From Methylobacterium sp. W2 (lineage in GTDB: Bacteria > Pseudomonadota > Alphaproteobacteria > Rhizobiales > Beijerinckiaceae), in NCBI RefSeq assembly GCF_020662345.1, contig NZ_VMOA01000011.1:62001-126000 (forward strand): 64,000 nucleotides of DNA, read 5' to 3'. The position numbers and the translations under genes are program-made. Shown here in pieces: positions 41,355-51,019 of this stretch (the stretch's first letter is position 1; each line of letters opens with the position of its first letter). A model generated the notes under the pieces. That model was given only the letters and a program-made list of their open reading frames with translations, was not told where the DNA came from and made no database searches.

Positions 41355-43580
41355 TCACGCCGCCTTCGGCCCCCGCCTGCCTGCGAGCCGCCCGCCCATG
41401 ACCAGGGTGGCCAGCGCCTCGGCGGTCATGGCCCGGCCGTAGAGGTAGCCCTGGCCCTCGCGGCAGCCCATGATGCGCAGCATCGTGTCCTGCTCGATCG
41501 TCTCGATTCCCTCCGCAATGACATCCAGGCCGAAGCTCTGAGCCATGCCGAGCACGGCCCGGACGATCTCCGCGTCGTGCCGATCGGTGAGGATGTCCCG
41601 CACGAAGCCGCGGTCGATCTTCAGGCGCGTCAGCGGGAAACGCTTGAGCGAACTCAGCGACGCGTAGCCGGTGCCGAAATCGTCGAAGGCGATGGAGACG
41701 CCGTGCCGATGAAGTTCGCGCAACGGGTCCAGCAGGGAGTCGTCCGTCTGAAGCGCGATCCGCTCCGTCACCTCGATTTCGAGCAGGCTCGGCGGCAAGG
41801 CGTGGCATTCCAGGGCGCCGATCACCTCGCGGGCCAGCCGCCCCGTCCTAAGATGAGCCCCGAACAGGTTCACGGCGACCCGCAGGGGCGGCAGGCCGAG
41901 GGCGCGCCAGAGGGCGGCTTGCCGACAGGCATCGTCGACGATCCATCGGCCGATGGAGGCGGCGAGGGGATGGGCTTCGAGGGCGTCGATAAAGGCGGCC
42001 GGCAACAGCAGGCCGCGGGTGGGATGCTGCCACCGCAGCAGGGCTTCGGCACCGATGACCTGCCCCGAATCCAGCTCCACCTGCGGCTGGTAGTGCAGCA
42101 CCAGTTCGGCATGCTCCACCGCCCGGGTCAGCTCGTCGTGGAGCGTTCGCCGGGCGACGACCGCATTGCGCATGGATTGTTCGAACAGGCGGAAGCAGCG
42201 CCGCCCGTCACGCTTGGCCTGGTAGAGGGCCAGATCCGCATCGGCGATCAGTTCGTCCCGGACGGTTCCCGGCCCGCCTATCGCCGCGCCGATGCTGAGA
42301 CCGACATGGAAGATGTGTCCTGCCACCGGAAACGGGGTCTGGAACGCCTCCAGGATTTTTGCGGCCAGGGCACCCGCATGGAGGGGGCTGCCCCGGCCCG
42401 GAAGGATGAGCGCGAACTCGTCTCCACCGAACCGCGCCACAGTGATCTGGGACGTGACGCAGGACGACAGGCGCACCGCCACGGCCTGGAGCAGCACATC
42501 CCCCACGGCGTGCCCCAGACTGTCGTTGACCTCCTTGAAGCCGTCGAGATCGAGCAGCAACACGGTGGCGTAACGATCCGTGACGAGGCTGGCGTCCAGG
42601 CGCTCGTCGAAGAGGGCGCGGTTGTTGAGGCCGGTCAACTTGTCGTGATGGGCCAGTTGAACCAGCCTGGCGTCGCGGGCGCGCCACTCGCTGATATCGC
42701 GGATGACGGCGCCCATTCCGATCCCGCCGGGCTCCTGCCAGATCGACATCGAGAACTCGATCGGGAACGTGCCTCCGTCGCGGTGCAGGGCCATCAACTC
42801 GATGGTGCGGCCGGCAAGGTGTGACACGCCCCCGGAGGCGATCCGGCAAAACCCTGCTTTGTGGGCGGCGCGGAGCGGCTCGGGGATGATGATCTCGATG
42901 GGCTGGCCGACCATTTCACCCGCGTCATGGCCGAACAGGGCCTCGGCCGAGGGATTGCAGAAGATGATCGTGCCCGTCCCGTCGACCACGAGCAGGGCAT
43001 ATTCGGCGGCCTTGGCGAAGCCGAGTGCCGCAGCGTTGGCCAGTTGCGCCCGGCGAATCTCCAGCCGGTCCATGACGAGGTCGGCGAAAGCGGCAAGCTT
43101 CGACCGCTCGGCATCATCGAAACCGACGCGCGCCTTCGTGTCGAGAACGCAAAGCGAGCCGATGCAATGCCCCTCGGCCGTGATCAGGGGCGCACCGGCA
43201 TGGAACCTGACGCCCGGCAGATCGCGGAAGAGCAAGCCGTCGTCGTCCGCGTTGACGACTACGATTCCGGACTGCGCGAGGACGTGTTCGCAGGGCAGGC
43301 CGTGCCGCGGCAGGCGGTGTAGATCGACGCCGATCCGGGCCACCAGCCAGGAGACCTCGTCGTCCACGAGGGAGACCCAGGCGATCGGCATTCCGAGGCT
43401 CGCCGCCGTCACTGCGACGATGCGTTCGAGGCCAGCATCTGGGGCGGTGCCGATCATGCGGCAGGAGCGCAGAGCGGTCAGACGCTTGGCGTCGTCGGTC
43501 GGGGCCGGTCGGTCGTCGGTTCCGGCGTGTGCCGATGGTGGAGCAATCATGGGATCGGCACCGAACATGAGCGGTTTCAC
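41355..43580 (-). CDS. GAF-PAS-GGDEF-EAL c-di-GMP protein
   Basis: A 741-residue soluble protein: GAF domain (about 30-175, with HGLPCEHVLAQSG), PAS domain (about 185-300), GGDEF domain with intact RFGGDEFALILPG, and EAL domain with GAEALLRWQHP, DDFGTGYASL and KIDRGF. Both enzymatic signatures are complete. The PAS segment AEYALLVVDGTGTIIFCNPS continues into a canonical PAS motif. The annotated GTG at 43580 is uncertain; ATGs at 43568 and 43550 are alternatives, none with a strong ribosome binding site. Likely modulates c-di-GMP in response to a small ligand sensed by GAF or PAS. Confidence 0.88.
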   Translation of the reverse strand: MKPLMFGADPMIAPPSAHAGTDDRPAPTDDAKRLTALRSCRMIGTAPDAGLERIVAVTAASLGMPIAWVSLVDDEVSWLVARIGVDLHRLPRHGLPCEHVLAQSGIVVVNADDDGLLFRDLPGVRFHAGAPLITAEGHCIGSLCVLDTKARVGFDDAERSKLAAFADLVMDRLEIRRAQLANAAALGFAKAAEYALLVVDGTGTIIFCNPSAEALFGHDAGEMVGQPIEIIIPEPLRAAHKAGFCRIASGGVSHLAGRTIELMALHRDGGTFPIEFSMSIWQEPGGIGMGAVIRDISEWRARDARLVQLAHHDKLTGLNNRALFDERLDASLVTDRYATVLLLDLDGFKEVNDSLGHAVGDVLLQAVAVRLSSCVTSQITVARFGGDEFALILPGRGSPLHAGALAAKILEAFQTPFPVAGHIFHVGLSIGAAIGGPGTVRDELIADADLALYQAKRDGRRCFRLFEQSMRNAVVARRTLHDELTRAVEHAELVLHYQPQVELDSGQVIGAEALLRWQHPTRGLLLPAAFIDALEAHPLAASIGRWIVDDACRQAALWRALGLPPLRVAVNLFGAHLRTGRLAREVIGALECHALPPSLLEIEVTERIALQTDDSLLDPLRELHRHGVSIAFDDFGTGYASLSSLKRFPLTRLKIDRGFVRDILTDRHDAEIVRAVLGMAQSFGLDVIAEGIETIEQDTMLRIMGCREGQGYLYGRAMTAEALATLVMGGRLAGRRGPKAA

Positions 43581-43941
43581 TGGGAATACTCTGTCAAATG
43601 CTAACAGACCGTGCCGCCAAGGCTCGGACGTATCGATGTCGTTGGCGTGTTCGAGATGCCGCTTTCATGAGGCGAGGGCAGAATAATCGGCAGTCTTGAA
43701 AAAGACAGGTCAACAATCCTGACGGATATTGCGAAACCTCCTGGGGGGCGGTTGACGATACATCAAACATCAGATGCGGCCACGGTTCCGCCATTGGACC
43801 GACTTGAAGCGACATTGGTCACTTGCGTCGTTTTTCAGACCAAGCGGCGTCTGGGGCAATGCTGCGCGACGGAGCAATCAAATATCCGAAATTCTATTAA
43901 AATATCTTAACCATCTCAAAAAATCAGGTCAAACTAAATCT
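43581..43941. other. Divergent intergenic region
   Basis: About 360 bases without a supported gene; increasingly AT-rich toward 43940. It should contain the promoter of the leftward GGDEF-EAL gene. Confidence 0.35.
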
Positions 43942-43970
43942 TTGATAGTGACTTGATGTATATCTATTCT
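43942..43970 (+). promoter_or_regulatory. Sigma-70-type promoter
   Basis: TTGATA (43942-43947), 17 bases, TATTCT (43965-43970), in AT-rich DNA, 33 bases before the ATG of the 71-residue gene. Confidence 0.5.
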
Positions 43971-44002
43971 TGCATCAGATTTTGATCCGACGGAGGTCAA
44001 TC

Positions 44003-44218
44003 ATGGCGCATTCGATCTACGTAAGGAAGATCGGCAACGGCTGCGAAAATTCTTGGAAGACTCTGGCCCATGCCATCCAGACCCGAAGCGAGGCGGTCTT
44101 GCTCGCCCGGAGACTGGCGTCGTCTTATCCAGAATCTGGTGCGGATCCCTTTAAGAGGGTGTTCTGGTTCCGGGACCGGACCGGGCTGCACGAGATCTGG
44201 GCGGCCCCCGAGGCCTAG
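44003..44218 (+). CDS. 71-residue hypothetical protein
   Basis: A small protein (MAHSIYVRKIGNGCENSWKT onward, ending HEIWAAPEA) with mixed alpha/beta pattern. GGAGG lies seven bases before the ATG at 44003 and a sigma-70-like promoter precedes it, so it is very likely expressed. The layout, a helix with SEAVLLARRLASS followed by FWFRDRTGLHEIW, resembles small DUF2188-like proteins, but the match is weak. The CitE-like gene follows 106 bases later. Confidence 0.65.
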   Translation: MAHSIYVRKIGNGCENSWKTLAHAIQTRSEAVLLARRLASSYPESGADPFKRVFWFRDRTGLHEIWAAPEA

Positions 44219-44324
44219 TTCCGGCTCGGTCTTCCTGCACGTTGAGAGCTTGAAACGGGAGGGGTGCGGCGGTATCGCCGGGCGGCCGGTGCAACGAGCC
44301 ACGGCTTCAGGAGATCGCCGCGCC

Positions 44325-45212
44325 ATGACCGAGATCCGTCCGCGTCGCAGCGTCCTCGCCATGCCCGGCTCCAATCCACGGGTCCTGGAAAAGGCGCGCG
44401 GCCTGCCCACCGACGTCGTGATGATCGATCTGGAGGATGGCGTCGCCCCCGATGTGAAGGCGGAGGGACGCGACGCCGTGGCCGCCACGGTGCTCTCCCG
44501 GCCCTACGGGCGGCGCGAGGTCGTGGTCCGCATCAACGGTCTCGACACGCCATGGGGCGAGGCCGACCTCGCTCGCATCGCCCCCGCCGGGCCAGACGCG
44601 ATCGTGATCCCGAAGGTCTCCGGACCCGATGCCCTCGTCGCGGTCGGCTCGCGCCTGCGTCGCCTCGGCGCGCCGGACCATACCCGCGTCTGGGCGATGA
44701 TCGAGACGCCGCTGGCGATCCTCCACATCGCCGAGATCGCCAGCGCCGCCCGCGACGTGGATACACGCCTGTCGTGCCTCCTCGTCGGGCCGAACGATCT
44801 CGCCAAGACCAGCCGGGTTCGGCTCGGGGTGCCGGGCCGTCCGGCCCTGATGCCGTGGCTGATGAACGTGGTCATGGCGGCGCGGGCCTACGAGATCGAC
44901 GTGATCGACGGCATCTACAATGCCTTCCGGGACGAGAGCGGGTTCAGAGCCGAGTGCGAGCAGGGCCGCGACAGCGGTTTCGACGGCAAGATGCTGATCC
45001 ATCCCGGCCAGATCGCCACTGCCAACGAATTGTTCGGCCCCTCGGAGGCCGAGATCGAGGAGGCGCGGGCGATCATCGCCGTCTTCACCGAGCCGGAGAA
45101 CCGGACGCGCGGGGCCATCGCCTTCCGCGGCCGGATGATCGAGCGGCTCCATGCCGTGGAGGCCTCCCGGATCGTCGCCCTCGCCGACGCCATCGCGGCA
45201 CGGGCGGCGTGA
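44325..45212 (+). CDS. CitE/HpcH-family malyl-CoA lyase or thioesterase
   Basis: A 295-residue TIM-barrel protein of the CitE-like group. Signatures: RRSVLAMPGSNPRVLEKARG (N-terminus), MIDLEDGVAPDVK with metal-binding Asp/Glu, VVRINGLDTPW, IETPLAILHIAEIA and GKMLIHPGQIATANELF. Family members cleave citramalyl-, malyl- or beta-methylmalyl-CoA, or hydrolyse (3S)-malyl-CoA. In methylotrophs these act in the serine and ethylmalonyl-CoA pathways; this copy is not linked to mtk or ppc genes, so a Mcl2-like thioesterase or other paralogue is as likely as the serine-cycle lyase. Its stop overlaps the GTG of dut. Confidence 0.85.
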   Translation: MTEIRPRRSVLAMPGSNPRVLEKARGLPTDVVMIDLEDGVAPDVKAEGRDAVAATVLSRPYGRREVVVRINGLDTPWGEADLARIAPAGPDAIVIPKVSGPDALVAVGSRLRRLGAPDHTRVWAMIETPLAILHIAEIASAARDVDTRLSCLLVGPNDLAKTSRVRLGVPGRPALMPWLMNVVMAARAYEIDVIDGIYNAFRDESGFRAECEQGRDSGFDGKMLIHPGQIATANELFGPSEAEIEEARAIIAVFTEPENRTRGAIAFRGRMIERLHAVEASRIVALADAIAARAA

Positions 45213-45715
45213 GCGGCGCGTCTGCTTCCGTCCCCCCGGCGGTCGATCTGCGCATCCGCGATCCGCGTTTGCGGGAATGGGGCTTCCCGCGCTGGGGCTC
45301 CGCGGCGGCGGCGGGGCTCGACCTCCATGCCTGCCTCGACGAACCCCTCGCCTTGGCGCCGCAGGCCCCCGCCATTCTGATCCCCGCGGGGTTCAGCGTG
45401 CTCATTCGGGATCAGGACTGGTGCGGCCTCGTCTTCCCGCGCTCCGGCCTCGGTCATCGCGACGGCCTCGTCCTGGGCAACGGGACCGGTGTCATCGACG
45501 CGGATTACGAGGGGCCTCTCATGATCTCGGCCTGGAACCGCAACGTCGACCCGGCCGCGACCATCGTCATCCACCCCGGCGACAGGATCGCGCAACTGGT
45601 CTTCACCCGCGTGACGCGGCCGGTCTTCACCCTTGTCGATGCCTTCGATTCCAACGAGCCCGCCCCGCAATCTGGGCGTGGGCAGGGCGGCTTCGGATCG
45701 ACGGGCCGACGCTAG
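45209..45715 (+). CDS. dut: dUTP diphosphatase
   Basis: A 168-residue trimeric dUTPase that keeps uracil out of DNA. Motifs: AAAAGLDLHA (I), FPRSGLGHRDG (II), GNGTGVIDADYEGPL (III, catalytic Asp), HPGDRIAQLVF (IV) and GRGQGGFGSTGR (V, the mobile Gly-rich arm). Length is slightly above the usual 150. It starts with GTG overlapping the stop of the CitE-like gene (GTGA), so the two are translated together although functionally unrelated. Confidence 0.92.
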   Translation: MSGASASVPPAVDLRIRDPRLREWGFPRWGSAAAAGLDLHACLDEPLALAPQAPAILIPAGFSVLIRDQDWCGLVFPRSGLGHRDGLVLGNGTGVIDADYEGPLMISAWNRNVDPAATIVIHPGDRIAQLVFTRVTRPVFTLVDAFDSNEPAPQSGRGQGGFGSTGRR

Positions 45716-45910
45716 CCGGGATAGGGCGTCGCACCGCGAAGTCAGAGAACTGAGGCCCGATTCTCAGCCGCAATTTCCGTTTATGAGCCTTGTGTCCGGC
45801 CTGCCGGCGATGGACCTTGCATCCATCGCGGTCCGGCCCAATTGCGTCCCGTCTTCCGGATCGTCCGGCAGTCGCCGCGGCTTTCTATGGTCGGGAGAGA
45901 CCGTGTCCTG

Positions 45911-46981
45911 ATGCCTGCCATGCCCGCATCCGTAGAGACGGCTTCGGCCCTCATCGCCATCGTCTGCGCCTCCGCGCCCGTCCATCTCGTCCTGAACTTG
46001 CGAAGCCTCGATTGCGCCATCCGGCTCGTCACCGGGGCGAAGGCCGCCGCGAGTGACGAGCTGTTTCAACCCGCGGATCTCGTCATCGTGATGCACGATC
46101 CGGATAGCGGGATCGATGGTCCGACCGTGATCCGGGACCTGCGCGGTCACGAAGGACATGCCCGCACCGCGGTCTTGTGCCTCGGAGCTTCCTCCGCCCT
46201 CCGCCGGCCGGCGGTCGAGGCCGGCGCAACCGACGTGATGACCGGTGCCATCGATCCGCTCGACCTGCAGATCCGGGTCTGCAACCTCCTCGAACTCGCC
46301 CTGGCGCGCCAGGTCCTTCACCGGCAATCGGTCGCGATGTGCCGGGACGTGGACCGGGCCGGCGCCGAGGCGGCCTCGCGGGAGCGCGAGATCATCCGCC
46401 GCCTGATGCTGGCGGCCGAATTCCGTGACGATCAGGCGGGGGATCACCTCACGCGGGTCGCCGGCTGCGCCATCGCCATCGCCGAAGGCCTCGGCCTGTC
46501 GGAGGGGGATGCGAACGACATCGCCCTGGCCTCGACGATGCACGACATCGGCAAGATCAGCATCCCCGACAGCATCCTGATGAAGCCCGGGCCGCTCAGC
46601 GACAGCGAGCGCGAGGAGATGAAGCACCACGCGATCCGCGGCTATCGCATGTTGTACGACAGCCCTTCGCACCTGCTGCAACTGGCCTCCGACATCGCCC
46701 TGACCCATCACGAGCGCTGGGATGGCGGCGGCTATCCGCAGGGACTGAGCACGACGCAGATCCCGCTCGCGGGCCGCATCGTCGCCGTCGCCGACGTGTT
46801 CGATGCCCTGATCTCGGAGCGGGTCTACAAGAAGGCCTGGTCCCCCGAGGCTGCGCGCCGGCATCTCGAAGAGCATGCCGGTACCCATTTCGACCCGGAT
46901 TGCGTGGCCGCCTTCGTGGCCCGCTGGGACGACATCCTCGGGCTGGTGGAGAGCAACCCGCCCGAATCCGCCACCGTCTGA
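45911..46981 (+). CDS. HD-GYP domain protein with REC-like N-terminus
   Basis: A 356-residue protein. Residues about 12-130 have a receiver-like alternating pattern but the expected phospho-acceptor Asp position is not clear (LVIVMHDPDSGIDG). The HD-GYP domain (about 160-350) has HDIGKISIPDSILMKPGPLS, the HHAIRGY His pair, LTHHERWDGGGYPQGL and ADVFDALISERVYK, all metal-binding residues intact, so c-di-GMP hydrolysis to GMP is likely. Converges with fabI (13 bases between stops). Confidence 0.88.
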   Translation: MPAMPASVETASALIAIVCASAPVHLVLNLRSLDCAIRLVTGAKAAASDELFQPADLVIVMHDPDSGIDGPTVIRDLRGHEGHARTAVLCLGASSALRRPAVEAGATDVMTGAIDPLDLQIRVCNLLELALARQVLHRQSVAMCRDVDRAGAEAASREREIIRRLMLAAEFRDDQAGDHLTRVAGCAIAIAEGLGLSEGDANDIALASTMHDIGKISIPDSILMKPGPLSDSEREEMKHHAIRGYRMLYDSPSHLLQLASDIALTHHERWDGGGYPQGLSTTQIPLAGRIVAVADVFDALISERVYKKAWSPEAARRHLEEHAGTHFDPDCVAAFVARWDDILGLVESNPPESATV

Positions 46982-46994
46982 GCCGCCCGGAGGA

Positions 46995-47822
46995 TCAGGC
47001 GTCGGCGACGCCGGCCTCGTCCTGTGCCTGGAGCACGTCGGGCCGGGGCATCGAGATGATGTTGTAGCCGGAATCGACGAAATGGACTTCGCCGGTGACA
47101 CCGCCGGAGAGGTCCGAGAGCAGGTAGACCGCCGATCCGCCGACCTCTTCCAGGGTCACCGTGCGCCGCAGGGGGGCGTGAGCGCGCTGATGATTGAACA
47201 TCAGGCGCGCATCGGCGATGCCGGCGCCGGCCAGGGTCCGCATCGGTCCGGCCGACAGAGCGTTCACCCGGATGCCCTCCGGGCCGAGATCGCCGGCGAG
47301 ATAGCGCACGGAGGCTTCGAGGGCTGCCTTGGCGACGCCCATGACATTGTAGTTCGGCATGATCCGGGTCGAGCCGCCATAAGTCAGCGTCAGCATCGAA
47401 CCGCCGCGGCGCATGCGCTTGGCCGCCCGCTGCGCGATCTCCGTGAAGGAGAAGCACGAGATGACCATGGTCCGCGAAAAGTTCTCGCGGCTGGTCACGT
47501 CGACATAGCGCCCCTTGAGCTGGGCCTTGTCGGAGAAGCCGATGGCGTGGACGACGAAATCGATTCCGTCGGTGAAGCGCTCGTCGAGGGCGGCGAACAG
47601 CGCGTCCACGCTGGCAATGTCCTCCACGTCGCAGGGAATGACAATGTCGGACCCAAGGGAGGCGGCGAGGGGTTTGACGCGGCGGCCGAGCGCATCCCCC
47701 TGATAGGTGAACGCGAGTTCGGCGCCATGGTCATGCAGGGACTTGGCGATGCCCCAGGCGATGGAATGGTCGTTCGCGACCCCCAGAATCAGGCCGCGCT
47801 TTCCTGCCATCAAACCCGTCAT
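46995..47822 (-). CDS. fabI: Enoyl-ACP reductase (NADH)
   Basis: A 275-residue FabI of the short-chain dehydrogenase superfamily, reducing enoyl-ACP in fatty-acid elongation. N-terminal GKRGLILGVANDHSIAWGIA is the NADH-binding FabI signature; the catalytic Tyr-x6-Lys is in NYNVMGVAKAALE. The start at 47822 (MTGLMAGKRGLI) is preferred over 47840. It is the last gene of a fabA-fabB-fabI set on the minus strand; many Rhizobiales carry this second fabI linked to fabAB. Target family of triclosan and diazaborines. Confidence 0.93.
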   Translation of the reverse strand: MTGLMAGKRGLILGVANDHSIAWGIAKSLHDHGAELAFTYQGDALGRRVKPLAASLGSDIVIPCDVEDIASVDALFAALDERFTDGIDFVVHAIGFSDKAQLKGRYVDVTSRENFSRTMVISCFSFTEIAQRAAKRMRRGGSMLTLTYGGSTRIMPNYNVMGVAKAALEASVRYLAGDLGPEGIRVNALSAGPMRTLAGAGIADARLMFNHQRAHAPLRRTVTLEEVGGSAVYLLSDLSGGVTGEVHFVDSGYNIISMPRPDVLQAQDEAGVADA

Positions 47823-47976
47823 TCGTGTCCCCGCATCCATCGCGCCGAAGTTTCAGACAATTCCGGCCGTTGCGAGGACGCTTAGCGTGTGCATCGATAC
47901 ACTGTCCAATCCTGGGCCGACCGGGAAGGCCGAGCCACCGTCGCGGCGCGGTCACGCTCCAAGAGGTGACGGGCGA

Positions 47977-48099
47977 TCAGAAATAACCTCGCGTCTCGTC
48001 GAGGGCCGTATCGACGAGCCCCTGCTTGGCCCGGATGCAGGCCGTGGCCGCGATACCAAGGCCGGCAAGGGTGCTCAAGGAAATCAGGATCAGGACCAT
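47977..48099 (-). CDS. 40-residue single-pass membrane protein
   Basis: An ATG at 48099 opens a short frame MVLILISLSTLAGLGIAATA followed by CIRAKQGLVDTALDETRGYF and a TGA at 47979-47977. Residues 2-20 form one hydrophobic helix and the rest a charged tail, a composition unlike random high-GC translation. It lies between fabB and fabI on the same strand. The ribosome binding site is weak. Function unknown; a small membrane protein co-transcribed with the fab genes is possible. Confidence 0.45.
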   Translation of the reverse strand: MVLILISLSTLAGLGIAATACIRAKQGLVDTALDETRGYF

Positions 48100-48208
48100 C
48101 TCGGACTTTCGGCTTCTTTCAGGAAACGCGACGTCGAATCCGCGGTTCCGTGAAAGAGGCCGGCGTCACGCCGGCATGGCCGAAGTCGATCCCTGAAAGC
48201 TTGGCCGT

Positions 48209-49435
48209 TCAGGCGTCGATATGCTTGAGGACAAGGGTCGAGTTGGTTCCGCCGAAGCCGAAGGAATTCGACACCACATGGCCTAGCTGGACGTTGTCGC
48301 GGCGCTGCCGGAGGATCGGCATGTCGGCGAAGGCCGGGTCGATCTCGTCGATATGCGCGCTCTCGCAGATGAAGCCGTTCTGCATCATCAAGAGGGAGTA
48401 GATCGCCTCATGCACGCCGGTGGCGCCGAGGGAATGCCCGGTGAGCGACTTGGTGCCCGAGATCGGCGGGCAATCGTCGCCACGCCCGAAGACTTCGCGG
48501 ATCGCCTCGATCTCTTTGAGATCGCCCACCGGTGTCGCGGTGGCATGGGGGTTGATGTAGTCGATCCGGGCGCCCTTGAGCCCTTCCATCGCCTGTTTCA
48601 TGCAGCGCACGGCGCCTTCGCCGGAGGGGGCCACCATGTCGTGGCCGTCCGAAGTGGCGCCGTAGCCGGCGAGTTCGCCATAGATACGTGCGCCGCGCGC
48701 CTTGGCGTGCTCCAGTTCCTCGAGGACGAGGACGCCGGCGCCGCCGGCGATGACGAACCCGTCGCGGTTGACGTCATAGGCGCGGGAGGCACGGGCGGGC
48801 GTGTCGTTGTAGCGTGAGGACATGGCTCCCATCGCGTCGAACAGGACGGAGAGCGTCCAGTCCAGATCCTCGCAGCCGCCGGCGAAGATGATGTCCTGGC
48901 GTCCGCTCTGGATCACCTCGCCGGCATTGCCGATGCAATGGTTGGATGTGGCGCAGGCCGACGAGATCGAATAGTTCACGCCCTTGATCTTGAAGAAGGT
49001 CGCCAGCGTCGCCGAGGCGGTCGAGCACATCGCCTTCGGCACGGCAAAGGGGCCGACGCGCTTGGGACCCTTCTCGCGGGCGAGGTTAGCGGACTCGACG
49101 ATCGCCTTCGTCGAGGGGCCGCCGGATCCCATGATGATCCCGGTGCGGTCGTTCGAGACGTCTCCCGGCTCAAGGCCGGCGTCGCGGATCGCCTGATCCA
49201 TGGCGATGTGGTTCCAGGCGGTGCCGCCGCCATGAAAGCGCATGGCGCGCCGGTCGACGAGGCCTTCGGGGTCGACGCTCGGTCGTCCCTCGACCTGGCT
49301 GCGGAAGCCGAGTTCGGCATAGGAGGCCGAGCGGCCGATGCCCGACTTGGCCTCGCGCAGGGAGGCAAGGACTTCCTGGGTGTTGTTGCCGATGGACGAG
49401 ACGATGCCCATCCCGGTGATCACGACACGCCGCAT
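48209..49435 (-). CDS. fabB: Beta-ketoacyl-ACP synthase I
   Basis: A 408-residue condensing enzyme (thiolase fold) that elongates unsaturated fatty acids. Catalytic residues: Cys in [12 protein letters not shown] (about 164), His in [11 protein letters not shown] (about 302) and His in [11 protein letters not shown] (about 337). It follows fabA on the same strand (95 bases), the classical fabA-fabB pair of the anaerobic unsaturated fatty-acid pathway. AGAAGAG-like ribosome binding sequence upstream. Confidence 0.95.
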   Translation of the reverse strand: MRRVVITGMGIVSSIGNNTQEVLASLREAKSGIGRSASYAELGFRSQVEGRPSVDPEGLVDRRAMRFHGGGTAWNHIAMDQAIRDAGLEPGDVSNDRTGIIMGSGGPSTKAIVESANLAREKGPKRVGPFAVPKAMCSTASATLATFFKIKGVNYSISSACATSNHCIGNAGEVIQSGRQDIIFAGGCEDLDWTLSVLFDAMGAMSSRYNDTPARASRAYDVNRDGFVIAGGAGVLVLEELEHAKARGARIYGELAGYGATSDGHDMVAPSGEGAVRCMKQAMEGLKGARIDYINPHATATPVGDLKEIEAIREVFGRGDDCPPISGTKSLTGHSLGATGVHEAIYSLLMMQNGFICESAHIDEIDPAFADMPILRQRRDNVQLGHVVSNSFGFGGTNSTLVLKHIDA

Positions 49436-49530
49436 GGAAACGCTCTTCTCTTTCGCCGAAGCGCCGTCGCACCGACGCGTGTCAGGTAGGATGATGCCGG
49501 GGCAATCTCAACCACCGGCGTGCCGGAGGG

Positions 49531-50088
49531 CTAGCCTTGTGCCTGGAACAGGGCAACCCTCAGATCCTTGGCGTCATAGATCCTGGCACCGTCCGCTTCC
49601 AGCCAGCCATCGGCGATGCCAAGGACGAGCTTGCCCTGGCGCACGCGCTTGATGTCGATGCCGTAGACAACCTTGCGCACGGTGGGCAGCACCTGATCGC
49701 TGAACTTGACCTCACCGACGCCGAGTGCCCGACCCCGGCCCGGCGCACCGAGCCAGCCGAGATGGAAGCCCACGAGCTGCCAGAGCGCATCGAGGCCGAG
49801 GCAGCCGGGCATCACCGGATCGTTCTTGAAATGGCAGCCGAAGAACCAGAGGTCCGGCCGCACGTCGAATTCCGCCAGGACATGGCCCTTGCCGTAGGCG
49901 CCGCCCTCTGTCCCGATCGAGGTGATACGGTCGAACATCAGCATCGGCGGCAGGGGAAGCTGCGCGTTGCCGGCCCCGAACAGTTCGCCACGGCCGCAGG
50001 CCAGCAGCTCCTCATGGGAGTAGTGGGAGGCGCGGGGAGCGGTCTGGTCTGAACCGGCGGCGGCGGGCGATTCGGAATCGGAAGACAT
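49531..50088 (-). CDS. fabA: 3-hydroxydecanoyl-ACP dehydratase/isomerase
   Basis: A 185-residue hot-dog fold enzyme that introduces the cis double bond at the C10 stage. Catalytic His is in [16 protein letters not shown] and Asp in [11 protein letters not shown]. The ATG at 50088 ([12 protein letters not shown]) is chosen; the frame is open to 50286 but that part has no fabA similarity. First gene of fabA-fabB-fabI, divergent from irr across a 326-base region. Confidence 0.95.
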   Translation of the reverse strand: MSSDSESPAAAGSDQTAPRASHYSHEELLACGRGELFGAGNAQLPLPPMLMFDRITSIGTEGGAYGKGHVLAEFDVRPDLWFFGCHFKNDPVMPGCLGLDALWQLVGFHLGWLGAPGRGRALGVGEVKFSDQVLPTVRKVVYGIDIKRVRQGKLVLGIADGWLEADGARIYDAKDLRVALFQAQG

Positions 50089-50414
50089 GATCGGTGTGTC
50101 GGTCCTTGGTGGAGGGCGCGTTCGAAACGCCGGACATCGCCCACGAACGCCGGAACGGTCGTGGCCATCGCGGGTCCACGACATTGTCCGAACTCGCGAG
50201 CGGCGCTTCGTTAACACACCGTCTGATCGGCACAAAACACCTCGTCTCGAGCCGAGTTGCAGGGGTAGTCGCAAAGCTGGTTGCATGCGCTGTTGAATGG
50301 AATGACTTCAAACAAGCCGCATGTTCACAATGCGCAGCTACCCATCACGGGCTTGGGTTGCGATGAGGGGGGAGGTTCGTATAGAGTTCTTTGGTACTTT
50401 GTTGGTTCCGTGAG
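50089..50414. promoter_or_regulatory. Divergent fabA/irr promoter region
   Basis: 326 bases without a supported gene between the divergent fabA and irr genes. It must hold both promoters. The conserved divergent arrangement in Rhizobiales suggests joint control, but I could not pick out a definite Irr-box. Confidence 0.4.
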
Positions 50415-50936
50415 ATGTCAGTACCGCCGATGTCCAACTCGCTGCCGCTGCAGGCCATGCTGAACGCACGTGGCGCTTCCCTTGATATCGCCTCGGTCGC
50501 GGGGCGCCGGGGTTGCCCCCTGTCCGATCTGCGCGACCGTCTGCGCCGCTCCGGCCTCCGTCCGACCCGCCAGCGCCTGTCGCTCGGCTGGCTGCTGTTC
50601 GGGCGTGGCGACCGCCACCTCACGGCGGAAATGCTCTACGACGAGGCCATGCGCGCCAAGGTGCCGGTCTCCCTGGCCACGGTCTACAACACCCTCCATC
50701 AGTTCACCGAGGCCGGGCTTCTGCGTCAACTGGCTCTCGACGGGTCGAAGGCCTATTTCGACACCAATCCGAGCGAGCACCACCACTTCTTCCTCGAGGA
50801 CGAGGGGCAGGTTCTGGACATGCCCGATTGCGGCATCACCGTCGATTCTCTCCCCGATGCCCCCGAGGGCATGGAGATCGCTGGCGTCGAGGTCATCGTT
50901 CGCCTGCGCCGCCGGCACGGTGCACGTCAGTCCTGA
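50415..50936 (+). CDS. irr: Iron response regulator Irr (Fur family)
   Basis: A 173-residue Fur-superfamily regulator. LRRSGLRPTRQRLSLGWLLF (helix 1-2), the recognition helix VSLATVYNTLHQFTEAGLLR and the metal/haem site EHHHFFLEDEG identify Irr. Near the N-terminus GCPLSDL has a Cys34-Pro35 haem regulatory motif, as in haem-degraded Irr of Bradyrhizobium. Irr represses haem synthesis and controls iron genes under iron limitation. The ATG at 50415 is used; one at 50430 is possible. Divergent from fabA; a strong terminator follows. Confidence 0.92.
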   Translation: MSVPPMSNSLPLQAMLNARGASLDIASVAGRRGCPLSDLRDRLRRSGLRPTRQRLSLGWLLFGRGDRHLTAEMLYDEAMRAKVPVSLATVYNTLHQFTEAGLLRQLALDGSKAYFDTNPSEHHHFFLEDEGQVLDMPDCGITVDSLPDAPEGMEIAGVEVIVRLRRRHGARQS

Positions 50937-50962
50937 GGCGGGCGTCTGCTTCCCATGTCATT

Positions 50963-50991
50963 GAAAAAGGCCCGGCTCAGCCGGGCCTTTT
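50963..50991. terminator. Bidirectional rho-independent terminator
   Basis: AAAAAGGCCCGGCT and AGCCGGGCCTTTTT around a C form a near-perfect stem with A and T runs on both sides, 26 bases after irr and 28 bases before the stop of the convergent SH3 gene. Confidence 0.9.
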
Positions 50992-51019
50992 TCGTATGGC
51001 GCTACGGATGCTGCCGGAC

